A DNA stretch of 64,000 nt from Salticus scenicus (Eukaryota; Arthropoda; Arachnida; Araneae; Salticidae), in the NCBI GenBank assembly GCA_963930645.1, contig OZ005655.1, positions 132,707,626 to 132,771,625 on the forward strand. Reading direction: 5' to 3'. The notes under the pieces are model-generated. The model ran no database searches. It saw nothing but the letters and a program-made list of their open reading frames with translations, and was not told the DNA's origin. This document shows positions 35,442 through 47,180 of this stretch, in pieces; the first letter of the stretch is position 1; every line of letters begins with the position of its first letter. Both the position numbers and the translations under genes were made by a program.

Positions 35442-36290
35442 ACCTACATTTTCAGGCCAGTATTTAAATTTTAATTCTGCGAACCCCTCTTCACACAAGT
35501 CTGCTCTTTTCTATACTTTACTTCACCGCGCTAAATCATATTGCTCTACTGATGCGCTTTTCCAGTTAGAATTAAAGAGATTTTTTTCGGACATAAAACA
35601 TAATAATTATCCCTCTCGCTGGCTTAAAAGAAAATTAAAAGAGTATGACTTTAATATTAATAATCATGAAATTAATTCCTCCAAGTCACCTAAACCTTTT
35701 GTTACTATTCCTTACTATAAAAAAATTTCTGAATCTATTGCCAAAGTTTTACGCGCTGTAAATATATCTGTATCCTATAAACCCCAATTTCTAATTCGTA
35801 ATTTCTTGTCTAATTTTAAACCTATTATCCCCACCCTTTTACCGTACAGGTGTTATTTATAATATCCCTTGCAAATCTTGCAGTTCGATTTATATTGGTG
35901 AAACTGGCTGTTTCCTTTAAACCCGAATTCCCGAACATAAAAGAAATTTCAAAAACCTCGATATACGTTCTAAAAAAGTGCAACATGCCATAGAAACCGA
36001 CTATATGCCTGATTTTAGCAGCACTAAAATAATCATATCTAACTGTTCAAATTATCATAAAAAAATTTTCCTTGAGGGCTGGTATACGAAACAACAGTTT
36101 TACCCGCTTAATGAGGCATGCGCAGTTCCCACCGAATACATTGTACTCTGTTAAAGAAGTTCTCTTCTTCTACTCAACAAATTACTTTTTGATGTGTTAC
36201 CTGTAAAAGCCTCGAAACGTTTAAATTTATGTTTTGTGCATTTTAATGTTTTAAATTGAATATATTTAGTGTGTATTTTCTCGGTTTTCG
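35442..36290 (+). pseudogene. Penelope-like retroelement, second copy, head-to-head
   Basis: Mirror copy of 34620-35441, starting at CCTACATTTTCAGGCCAG. Plus-strand blocks: TFSGQYLNFNSA, FLIRNF, then CKSCSS.YIGETG, EHKRNFKNLDI, LEGWYTKQQFYPLNEAC and a Val-Pro-Thr-Glu-Tyr end. It has internal sequence absent from the left copy, plus frameshifts. A decayed hammerhead-like core TTGATGTG...GCCTCGAAACGTTT lies at 36189-36222. Confidence 0.83.
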
Positions 36291-36369
36291 ATGTGATTAA
36301 AGTTTAATATAATTATATATGAGACATGATGACTTTTAAATATTTCTAATTTTAATTATTTTATTTGTT

Positions 36370-37000
36370 TGAAATGTCTGGACAAGGATCACAAGAAGGA
36401 ACGTGTTGAAACATCCAAAGGCATTTTGGCTCATTTTCACGCTTCGCGGGACTTTCTGCCTACTTTAGTGACAGGAGACAAAACGTAGCTCCATATTTAT
36501 AATGTTGAAACGAAACAACAATGAAAAGAATGGTGCTGCAGGGATTCCCGTGCCCGTAGAATTTACGCATCCTGAAATTGGTCAAAAATGTTATGTCATC
36601 TATTTTCTGGAACAAAAATGGTTATTTTGTTTGTGGACGTTTTACCTCAGGGCTCTAATAAAACTGAGAGTATTATGCTAACCTTCTACACAAACTGAAA
36701 AAAAGCAATTACGAAGCAACGTCGGAGGAAGTTGAGCAAGGAAGGCATTATGTTTTTCCTGGACAATACACCTGCGTACATTTCTAGGTAAATTGAACAT
36801 TCTGGGTATCCAGTTGGTCCACCATCCTCTTTATTTACTTGACCTAGCTTCACTTGAGGACATGATGCTGCTGAAAGCTGGTTTCAGGAACAATCAAATG
36901 AAACAACTATTTTATTTTAATGGTCTACAAATATTAGAACAATTCTGTAAAATGTGTACCAGTCTCCAGGGAGACTATCCCTAACAGCACATCGTCTTCA
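36370..37000 (+). pseudogene. mariner transposase relic
   Basis: Broken plus-strand frames read KDHKKERVETSKGILAHFHA, then TGDKT (catalytic region, TGDE in active enzymes), ETKQQ, and FLDNTPAY (second catalytic Asp region). Later SPDL-type sequence is decayed. Stops and frameshifts throughout. It belongs to the mariner whose ends are at 34480 and 37196. Confidence 0.75.
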
Positions 37001-38254
37001 GAAGACAGCCTTAGGATTTTTTATGTATGAAAAGGACATCCTATGAACATCCTATGGATATCATCAGGATCCATTAGAGACAAGTGTGTTGTTAGGGATG
37101 TTGAAGAAATACTATATAATTTCATTTATATTTCTCTTTGATGATTATGACTCTTTTCTTTCTTGGCAAAGCCAGGAACTTTTCAAACTTTCTACGTATG
37201 GTTTTAATTATCCTTCGTTGTATTGTTATAAACGACCTTTATTCAAATTTGTATTGAATTTAAATGCGGCAAATCATATTGAAATGTATTTGCTTGTTCC
37301 ACTAACGTTTAAAATCATATATTGATAAAGAAGCTAACTAAAAAGTAGATAACTTGGATGTGATATAAAATATAGAATCCGTATACAATTTTTCCTTTAA
37401 GAATATATACCGTATTTTTAATTTGGTTTATTATTATTTTATTTATTTCAATTAAATGAATGCAACTTTTCGCACTATAGAGATTTAAAAAATATAATTT
37501 TTAATTTTTCTGCACTTTTAACTCAATTGTTTATCTGATAAAAATTATTTATCTTCTAATGAAAAAGTATTATACCAAATTGGCAAATTTTGAAGAGCAA
37601 AGTTATCCAAATACAGAACTCGCCATCGGAATTCATATTTATATTTAAGATAAACAAGTTTTGCCAGGTTCATTATCTGTTCTCATAAATTGTGAAATTT
37701 ATGTATGATGGTAAGTACCTTTTGTTGAGTTATTACAAATTTAATTTTCTTTTCTTGACAGGTAAAATATATTAAATCTGATTAAACTGAATTTTGTTAC
37801 TTATGTTTCCAATCATATATTGATAATGAAACAACATTAGAAATAGATATTTGTTAGTAACGAATTTGCTGAGGATTTTCAATTGCAAGAAATGAGGTAG
37901 AAGTAATTACATTGTGTGTAATCAGTTAATAGGAGAGATTTGTTAGGTTGCATTGATAAATATTGACACAGATTCTTAAATCGCTTTTAATAAGGAAAGT
38001 AACTTAAAAGGGTTAAAAACTAAAATAAGCACTAAATGTCTGAAATGAAAATTGGCATAAAATTATTTCTTTCAATGTATGCTAAGAATTAAGAATTTCA
38101 TTAAAAATATATGTTAGGTAATTCCATTTCAGAGTGTAAAGACAGTCATACAGAAGAAGAATATTTCTACTTTTTTTTCTACCACTATTACCATACAGAA
38201 TCTTTAACGTATACTTACCACAGTATTTTGTAGTTAAATAGTATATGAATTACT

Positions 38255-38840
38255 GTCGTCTGGTTGCAACTGAATCTATTCCTGTCGCAAGTGTTTCTAC
38301 CATGTAACTACTACGACTTCTGCTGTCTGTTATATGCAGTTATTTTAATGTTCTGTATGTGTTCTCACGTCTTTTGTATGTAAACGTCATGTAAACGTAT
38401 TAGTGTCCCATAAATATCTACTCCTCTCTAAAACTACTCCACATAACACGACATGATGTCAGGAATGGGGTAAAATCCTTCACAAGTCCAGACAAAATAT
38501 CAGCTCCTGAACCAACTCCAAAATGTCAAGAAGCGTCTGACTGCTAAAAAGAAAAAAAATAATAAAACGGTTCGTGTAAACGTTTAAAAAACTTTACAGA
38601 CTCCATTGGGAAGGATGTTGTGTGATAGCAACTTACCAGCTGAATCTCTCTCTATCCATCCAAGTACTTCTACCATGTAGCAATTATACGAGTTTAACTG
38701 TCTGTTTATATATTTTTGTTTCAATATTCTGTATGTGTTCTGTTCACGCCTTTTGTATGTAATCGTCAAGTAAATGTATTAGTATCCCATAAGTATGTAA
38801 TACTTTTTAATACTATCCCAAATGACCTGACAATTACTGT
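38255..38840. repeat. Two-copy direct duplication, ~370-bp period
   Basis: 38255-38460 and 38630-38840 share TCTACCATGTA, GTTCTGTATGTGTTCT, CTTTTGTATGTAA.CGTCA and GTATTAGT.TCCCATAA in order. No coding function seen. Confidence 0.7.
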
Positions 38841-38951
38841 AAGAAAACATTGACGGAAGCTGAAATATCTCTCTCTACGACTGGTACTGCTATGGAATAA
38901 AATATCCGAATTTTTAAGTTAATTCATTATTAATTGGTTATTTATTTTGAA

Positions 38952-39776
38952 CTAGCAAAGTCCCGGTTCGGGAACGAACCGAATTCCGAATGCGAGAAAA
39001 ATTTCAAAACCAAACTCGAAATGTACAAAACTGGGCCTGATGCTGCCTGCGTGCCAATAGATCAAAGTTTGTTAACGAAACCATTTTTTAATTCATGAAA
39101 TCAATGAAGGTAGTGAATCAACAAAGGCTTTTCTCGCTTCGCTGGTTACTATATTTAAAGGAAACTCTTTTCTATATTGGTTTAGAAACAAAAATAAAAT
39201 TTAAAGAAATCATGAAATAGCTTTAAAGCCCGCTTTGATTTCCCATTGGTTTAGGTTATTATTTTTTTTGTTTCTTTCTTTTCTTTTCGTTTTCCTTCCT
39301 TGTTTTCCTTTCCTTTCCATATTTACTGAATTCGATTCTTTATTTTTCAATATCACATGATTGAGCAGACGACAATTTTATTTATTGCACGTGCATTTAT
39401 ATTTCCATTAATTTTTGGAACTCTCGTGCAGTTCTATCGTAATTTTTTTTTCCTTTTTAACAACAATTAAAATTTTAAATGTCCATATGTAAATCTTTTA
39501 CCAGGTTATTATTTTCATATTTTAATAAATTTTTTAAAATCTAATCAAAATTTCGTTTCAAATAAGATGCCAAATTAAAGGGGCATTTTTCTCTGAATCC
39601 GTCGGTTTAATTAACTTATCAATCGGACAATTAGATTTTTTTAAATTAACTAAAGTATGAAAAGCTGGTGGCAACAACACAAGACAAACAGAAGAAAATC
39701 TCTCTTAGCCAATCAACTTGCGTCCAGCCACGGACTTACAGGAAAAATCTCTCTTAGTCATTTATATATAGAGAGA
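38952..39776 (-). mobile_element. Non-autonomous Helitron, 825 bp
   Basis: Minus-strand 5' end TCTCTCTATATATAAATGAC preceded by A. The 3' end has hairpin CCCGAACCGGG and terminus ...TTTGCTAG (complement of 38952-38955) followed by T. TC...CTAG ends, a hairpin about 10 nt upstream and an A/T target are the canonical Helitron signature. No Rep/helicase ORF. Confidence 0.85.
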
Positions 39777-40552
39777 TTACTGTTGAAAAATTCTCTTAAT
39801 AATAATAATAATAATAATAATAGTAATAAAAATAAATTTATTATGTTTCTGCATTATTAACTCTATTAGTTACAACAAATATATAATAATAATTTGTAAC
39901 TTCAAAAGGGAGAAGTTACCCAATTATCAAACATGCTGCCGGAATATGACAATTTTTATATTTGAGACAAACAACTTTATCCATAATCGTTATCTGTCAA
40001 TTAATCTGGACACTATTTTTAAATTTATGTATGGTGTTAAATATCATTTCTGAAGTTATTAGTAACATTCCGTGCCAGACTACCAGAAACGAAATATATT
40101 AAAACGTATTTGCTGGCATCACTTTTGTTTCAAATCATGTACTGATGAGACGATCCTTTGAAATATGTATTCATTAATGACTTTTCAATCGAGATTTTCA
40201 GACTTACAAAATACAGGCTGCAATAATTGCACTGCCATCAGTTTATAAAATAGAATTGTTAGATTGGATTGATATAAATTGATGCAGCTTGTTTAATTGC
40301 CCTTAAAAATAGAAATAACATGAAATAGAATGCAGTTATAATAGGTACTCTATGGATGTGATGTAGAATATAATTCATTTGTAGAATATAATTCCTTATA
40401 GAATATTATTCATTTTTGAATACATAATACATTGTTAGTTTGGTTAGCAGATAATATAAGGAGTTTTTTATATATAAAAATGTCATATTTTATTTTTAAC
40501 ATCTATATGATACGTAATTCATTTATAAGTTTACTAAAAAGAATATCGATAA

Positions 40553-41425
40553 CACAGCCCTGCAAAATCGAAGTTGACATAATTTGATATGATGATTTTA
40601 GCTGAATTTTATGTTTTTTGATGAGCTGAAACCGAAAATGCAATCCATTGTAGTAAAAACAATTCTATTTAGACGGCGCTGCGTCGCCACAGAAAGAAAA
40701 AAGAAGAAATTATATATTTTGTTTATAGATTTTGGCAACAGCCAATAAAACTTTCAGTTTAGTTTAGATTTTGGATTCTTCGGCTGTGTTCGAAGATAGA
40801 ATTATCCGATCTCTCACTATGAGAATTAATTAGATTAGGAACTACGTTCCTTTAAGTATTCTTTTTTGCAAATAATGTATTAAAGTGTAAATAGAATTTT
40901 TATTTTATTATGATCATTAAACCTCAAAAAAAAAAAAAAAAATATATGCATTGTTCTTTTTTATTCATTCTCTTGTTTCGAAGCAATCCGGCATTTTAAT
41001 TTTGATTCTTTATGTTTTTAAAATGTGAATACCACTGAACCGCGAAATATTTATCACCATTTTTCTCTATCACGTATAAATTTTTATCAATACAGGGTGC
41101 TTACCGACTCAATTTCTTACATATACCATCATAACAATAGGTTGATGTGCTTGTTGGTATGGTTTTACGTCGCACTAGTGCTGCGCTATTACAACAATAG
41201 GTATCCATAATTAATTAATCATGAAAACATACTATAAAACTTACCATATAATTATATTGAAGGAAGAGTAACGGAAAAAAATATATAGGTAGCCACCCTG
41301 TATTGACAAAAATCTATACGTGATAGAAAAAAAACTGACTTCATTTTCGGTTTCAGCACACCAAAAAACATAAAGATCAGTCAAAATTATAAAATCGAAA
41401 TTTTACACGTCGACCTGTGTAATTG
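40553..41425. mobile_element. Diverged foldback element hosting an inner MITE
   Basis: 40553-40645 matches the complement of 41335-41425 imperfectly (shared TTTATGTTTTTTGATGAGCTGAAACCGAAAATG-type sequence). Complementarity resumes next to the inner MITE as CTATCACGTATAAATTTTTA (41068-41087) and its complement (41305-41330). Confidence 0.65.
41093..41300. mobile_element. 208-bp MITE with CAGGGTG ends
   Basis: CAGGGTGCTTACC...GGTAGCCACCCTG with TA on both sides, inserted almost at the centre of the surrounding foldback. It contains GGTTTTACGTCGCACTAGTG, which recurs near 55424. Confidence 0.75.
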
Positions 41426-42430
41426 ATTATCATGTTTTAATCTATTACTTTATTAAATTTCACTTCCATTCTAAAAACAAGTAAACAAAGCAAAATTAAT
41501 TACACTATTACACTATAAGTTGTTAGGTTACATTGAGTGTTAACATATATATCTAAATTAATTTCTACTTTCAAAAACCTGTACCGGAAATTTTTTACAA
41601 AATTTTATTTTAATAAAATAGACTAAAACCTTTATAACTGTATTTATTTATTTTCTTTTAGATTTGTTCGTAAATTCTGGTTGCAGTTGAGTTTAAATGA
41701 GCCAAATTACATTACCCCTTAAAGGGTTAAAGCACATTTATAGAAGGGACTGATTATTTATATTCAATCTCAGAAAAATTCTTATTTTTATATTCATGGG
41801 ATTAATAAGAGATGCTTATGAATTTTTCGGCATTTCTTTAAAACTCTATTGTAAAACAGATAAAATTTATTTTTTTCTCTGGAGATAAACTTGTATTAGA
41901 AATTTTAAAGTTTTAATGAGGAAAGTTATCTAATTACCAAACTTGCTGACAGTAGCCATTTTTGCTTTTAAGATAAACAACTTTCGCAAGTTCATTATCT
42001 GTCATTTAATTTACTCATAATTTGTGAAAATTTGTTATGGTGTCAAGTATCTTTTGTAGAGTTATTAGAAACTTTCTGTCTTAGATAATTAAATTATATT
42101 AAACCTTGTTTGCTGATATCTCTCACATTTCTAATCATGTATTGATAACGAAATGAACCTACATGTAGATATTCATTAGTAACAAATCTGCTGGGGATTT
42201 GCAATCTCACGGAATAAAATAGAAGTAAATACGCTGCCTATAATCAGTTCATAGAAGAAATTTGTTTGCTTGAATTGGTATAAACTGATGCAGAGAATGT
42301 TCAATCACCATTAAAAATAAAAATAATATAAAATGTATTGCAGTTATGCTAAGCACTGTAAGAATACGACGCGAAATGTAAAATTATTCATTCTTGTATG
42401 AATAATTATAGTAAATTTGGTTAACGGAGA

Positions 42431-43661
42431 ACATAAGATATTTTTAATTTTTAACTTTTTTTTTAATTTAACTTGAATATGATCTGTATTTTGTTTATTC
42501 CGATAAAATGAAAAACATCAATTGTTAAGAATAATAGAGCTTTTTATACATTTTTAATTTCTTTAGTTTATTGTTCATATTTTTGATTAAATTTTGAGTG
42601 CTGACTTTATCTATATAATAGGAAATTTCGTTCTATACATTATTTGTTGTATTGATATATCCAAAAATATTTATCAAAAAGAATTTGCCTGTAATGTTTA
42701 TTGTGAAATTTTAATTAATAAGAAATGTAGTTTCGATTTAATACATATGAAATATTTTCTATTTGTTCCTTATCAAAAAATTTAATTTTTTAAAAAGAAT
42801 GTTGGAAATATATATGATCATACAGAGAATATATTTTATTTAACAGTCCTTTTTTCAAATTAAGATATTTATAATATTAATTTAAATGAATAATCAAATA
42901 TTAAAAACACAAAACACAAATGAAAATGCATTTCGTGCAACATCCTCTTGCGTACTAAAAAACTAAAATACATCTGAATATTTTTATGTTGCCCTGTAAA
43001 CCAACAATTAAACCTAGTCATATAATATTATGTAGGAAACGAGATATATTCATTGAATAACATATGTTAAAATTGTTATGTTTTTAGATTAAATAACCCT
43101 TAAAGAAATAGGATTTATAAATTGGTATGAATTGGAATCATTTCGTGATTTTGCGTACACAAACTAGTAACGTTATTTATAACATTTGTTACAATTATGG
43201 AAGGAGGTATCTCACAAAAAATCTTTTTATAAATTGTTTTTCATGAACAAAAAAAAAGTTTACAGATATTATCAAAAAATAGAATACTGCATTAAAATTG
43301 CTGAATAGAAAAGAAAATCTTCATAATGCAGTTGAATTTTCCCTTGAAGCGATTTCCACCTATATTCTAAAATATAATCATTATTTCGTATGACCCTGAG
43401 AACTAATCATTAAAACTAGAAATGCTAATCATACCTTATTTTACAGGAAACTTGTTTATGTGTAATTGAATTATGCGTGCTAATTTCGTTATGTTTTGTG
43501 CAATGTAAATAAATTAAATATGCTTTAAAGCAATGCCTCTCATAGATCATAATATATCTAAATTCCTTTTAGCATTCCTGTACACAAACAATAATGTTAT
43601 TTATAAGAATTGTTACAATCCAAGAAAAAGAGTATTAACATAACTATGTTTATAATTTTAC

Positions 43662-43694
<33 letters not shown>
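42431..43694. repeat. AT-rich region with a local ~430-bp duplication
   Basis: GTACACAAAC..TAA.GTTATTTATAA.A.TTGTTACAAT occurs at about 43155 and 43580. Neighbouring motifs (GTTATGTTTT, TTAAAGAAAT/TTTAAAGCAAT) also match. The 63-codon frame at 42594-42785 has no recognisable domain. It ends in (TA)n. Confidence 0.45.
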
Positions 43695-43696
<2 letters not shown>

Positions 43697-45054
43697 GTCA
43701 GTGCGAACGCAAGGGGTAGAAACCATGTCCCTTAGCCCTCAAAAATATAAAATATTTTCAATAAGAAAAAATTTTACAGCTAGGTTATTTCTTACGAGTT
43801 TCTTTAGTTCAGTATTATTATAAAAGTTTTTAATATTATTTATTTTTCTTAGAACTCTATATATAAAACCTGGAATATCCACTCCGTGGACTGTCGCCAA
43901 GGGAAGTCTACATAATATAGCAAAATTTTCAAGATTAGAATTAATGTTTTTTAATTACATTTTGATTTGAGCCGGACATAATTATCATAAAAAATATATT
44001 AATTAAATTTTAGAGTTATAAAATGAATCTTGTATTTTTAGTTAATTTATAACAAATGTCCCTAATGAAATGCATCCACTCCGTGGACAACTACTTAATT
44101 TCCCATAAAGTTCAGTAGATGGCACTGCCTGTCACCAGTGTGTAACTGATAAGGAAGAGGGGAAGACATCTTTGTTTCCATCTACATGTGCTGAACTTAA
44201 TGCTTTATTTCGTTCTGTTAAAATAGATTTCATCTATGATACCTCTATTTGGCTATCTCATTAGTCCACTCTGTGGTCAGAAGTATACAGGTAATTATAA
44301 GGATCATTTATTATCTAATTATTATTACAATTAATGATTATAAGGCTTAATTCGACACTAAAGTTAAATTGTTCCTGACATTGTTGCTTTGTTCCTTAAA
44401 ATTCAAAATCAGACATTCTGTCTACTCCGTGGACTTCCACTCCGTAGACATCATTTGATCAAGAAGTGGACACTTCTTCCACGGAGTGGATACTTTCAAA
44501 TTTAATCTTAAAACTAGATAGATACACTTGAAGAAAATTTAATTCTATTTGATAAATAAATTTTACCCCTTTTTTTCATTAGCCTACTGATTGCTTATGG
44601 TATAATGAAAGTATATTTTCCCCACCAATTTTTATATTTTTATTCGTGATTTTCTAAAAATGTCATTTCAACTTCATTAAAACAGTATTTGCTATTTTTT
44701 ACTAAACAGTTAAGCATTTCTCTACATGGTTTAAATGTAAGAACAGAACTCATATAATGTAAATTTAAGAACAGTTTTATGAGTGTTGTTTACAGAGTAA
44801 TGCAAGAGATATGGTGTATACTATATGTCTTTTTAAAAAAAAAAGTTTTAAAGGTAAAATGTTGAATAGGTAACATAACACTTTAGAAAAATAATTTAAA
44901 AAATGTAATTAAATTTAGTTTCAGAAAAAAAAAAAAAAAAATTCTTTGTTTTACAACAAAACTAAAATTGTCTAGTATTTTTATTAATTGAATAAGTTTT
45001 TTACAAAAACAATACTTAAAAAATATATTTATTGTCTTTGCAGAAATTTATTAT

Positions 45055-45753
45055 GCCGTTCAAGAAAAATGGAAATTCCCATGGAACCCAATGCAGGACA
45101 AACAAAAGTGCACAAACCTTAGTTCAAACTCAGTCAAAAAGAAAGAAAGTTAGGTGCAGTTGAAAAGCAAAAAGAACAAGAAAAAGAAACTTTTCAGCCA
45201 AACTACAGTAAAATGTACAGAACGAAAAAGAAAAAGTATGCAGACTGCAAGAGAAAGACTAATGCTCCTATTACACACAACGAGTTTTCGCACAACTTTT
45301 GAGCCAAATGTTAATTTGAGAATCACGTCAATGCTCAGTGTAATAGGAATTGGGAATACGAACAATTTTTTCAAACCAACATCTTTGTATGTAATAGGAG
45401 CATAAGAAATGATCCCGCAAGACATAAAAAAGATAAAGCTAAAGAAAGATAAACATATCACAGAAGGAAGAAAACTACAGTTGAAATGGCTGAACGAATG
45501 AAAAGAAGTGTTAGGAAAAAATTGAAGAATCAAAAAATCAAAGGCAGAGATTGAAGAAACAGCATAATCTTTGAAGAGCATCTCAAAAAATATACACATC
45601 CTGAGACACCTCGTTCAGCAGCCATAAATATGCCACCACCACAAATTAATCCATCTCGGAAAACAAAACCATCTGTATCATCATCTACCAGATTAGAAAG
45701 TAAAGAAGTCTTCCAAGTTTTAACAGAAAAAATAACAAGGAAATACATATCTT
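45055..45753 (+). pseudogene. Degenerate basic (Lys/Arg-rich) coding relic, unrecognised
   Basis: From ATG 45053-45055 the plus strand reads MPFKKNGNSHGTQ and then, over several frames, basic stretches (SKRKK, KKKKYADCK, AERMKRSVRKKLKN), ending HPETPRSA...KITRKYIS and TGA near 45753. No catalytic motif. Stops and frameshifts separate the blocks. The long opposite-strand frame is a shadow of the A-rich composition. It may be the element's own lost protein. Confidence 0.4.
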
Positions 45754-45771
45754 GAATATATCAGATCAATC

Positions 45772-45782
45772 ACACACACACA

Positions 45783-45817
<35 letters not shown>

Positions 45818-45823
45818 AAAAAG
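45772..45823. repeat. (CA)n then poly-A
   Basis: CACACA run at 45772-45796 followed by about 26 A residues. Confidence 0.9.
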
Positions 45824-46289
45824 AAAGAATATGCTGAATTAACACTTATTTTCCTGTTATTTTCATTTTTCAAAAGAATTAAAGTAAAAATATTTGTAGA
45901 TTATTTTCTAAAACACAAGTAAAACCATATGGATGAAAAGATGCCTATAATATAACTTTTAGCTTTGGATATTTATAAAAGTCCACACCGTGGTCAGGGA
46001 TGTCCGCTCCGTTGAAACATTATATTTGGAAATTAATTAATTACCAATCAAAAAATAGCTAACGCGATAGCTCATCAATTAGATTCATAGTTGTCAAGAA
46101 AGAGTTAAGGAATTTTTAAAAAAAGGTTTTTGGTAAAATTTTTATATTTTCAAATTAGTCTTCGTTTTCTACTCTTTAGATTGATAATCACCCATATATA
46201 TATAAAGTTCAAAAATGTTTTGAAAGGTCAAAATAATTTATAATCTCACATTGCATTCAGTGCAAAGCTACTAAAATGCAATAAGAGAA

Positions 46290-47180
46290 TATATGAAATT
46301 ATAATATATGTTTTCAGACATATAAAAGTTGAAAATGTATGTCTGAAATTATGAAAATTGAAATGAATGATGTTATGAAATTATAAAAAGAAGTAATTTT
46401 GATTTTTATGTGATTAAATTGATTCATTGGAGCTCTAACATTAGTAAACTTATCTACAGAAATATCATTTTAAACTATCTTAATCGTAATAAAAGATTAA
46501 TTTCTAATTATCATGACATAATTAAGGATATTCAGGATTTCTTTAATAGAGCTATTGAAAATGATTATCCTATAGATTTTTTACATGATTATATTGCAGA
46601 AAAATATTTAAAACATTTGAAATATAAATGATTTTTTTAATTTTCCTTTTTAAATATTCCTTAATTTTCGATTATAATTAGCTATAATAACTTTATTTAT
46701 TGTTTTAATTTCTTTAATTTAATATAGATGGCGTTGTAATATATTTTCGATTGTTTCATATTTTGGTTAGTTGTCTCGCTAGAAACCTTATGAAATGATG
46801 AAATGCATGCTGTTGTTTGTGTAAATGTTTGATCAATTTTCTGCCTAATCCATATAAGTTTTTGTCTGTTCCACATTATTTTATTCATTTTATTTTATCC
46901 ATATTGAATTTAGCCATATATGTGCTTTTTTATTAAACTGTCTGCCTAGGGGGAGAGTTTTGTTCAATTAAAAGCATGCTTTAACCCCACACGTATGTCT
47001 CAAGTCATACGGAGCACTTTTTGACTGTTTAAATCATGTATTTTACGTTTTTGCAGTAAGTTTCACTTACTGAAAAATTACTTTTATTTACTTTTTTTTT
47101 ATTAATATTGTCGTAAGTTTTTCTTTAGTTATTTTTGTTACATATTTTCAACTTTTATATGTCTGAAAACATATATTATA

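Larger units (their letters stand above)
34480..37196 (+). mobile_element. mariner element interrupted by Penelope-like sequences
   Basis: Left end CGAGGAGAGGCTAAAAAATT then CCTGGCTTTGC (34480-34512); the right end is complementary to CGTAGAAAGTTTGAAAAGTT then CCTGGCTTTGCC (37163-37196). TA borders both. Transposase remnants are only in the right part; the Penelope pair occupies about 34620-36300. The element itself interrupts an array unit. Confidence 0.8.
30160..42430. repeat. Tandem array of ~0.65-0.8-kb diverged units, about eight copies
   Basis: Block A (variants of GGTTCATTATCTGTCAGTTA) occurs at about 30369, 32088, 33795 (decayed), 34432 (decayed), 37667, 39985 and 41988. Block B (AATCAGTTCATAGAAGAGAT...TTGATATAAATTGACGCAGC) occurs at about 30610, 32343, 33170, 34036, 37920, 40228 and 42241. 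Between them ATGTATTGATAGTGAAACGA and TAGATATTCATTAGTAACGA recur in the same order. Units open with TTCTGCATTTTTAACTCTAT-like sequence (about 30170, 31905, 32628, 33635, 34270, 37505, 39843, 41830). Later insertions separate them. The 81-codon frame at 30365-30610 and the 63-codon frame at 34333-34524 lie partly in register with block A, so an ancestral coding exon is possible but unproven. Confidence 0.8.
43695..46193. mobile_element. Putative DNA transposon with palindromic subterminal sites
   Basis: Starts GGGTCAGTGCGAACGCAAGG at the end of a (TA)n run and ends ...TAATCACCC at the start of another. The terminal 30 bp match as inverted repeats at about 19 positions, including GTAGAAA. Eight GTCCACTCCGTGGAC-like palindromes lie at 43878, 44075, 44264, 44420, 44435, 44478, 45981 and 46002. 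A degraded lysine/arginine-rich coding relic is inside. Superfamily unknown. Confidence 0.5.

Noticed and set aside
45150..45599. 149-aa minus-strand ORF rich in Phe/Leu/Ser
   Set aside because: It is the complement of an A-rich, lysine-rich relic on the plus strand; hydrophobicity follows from composition, and no conserved motif is present.
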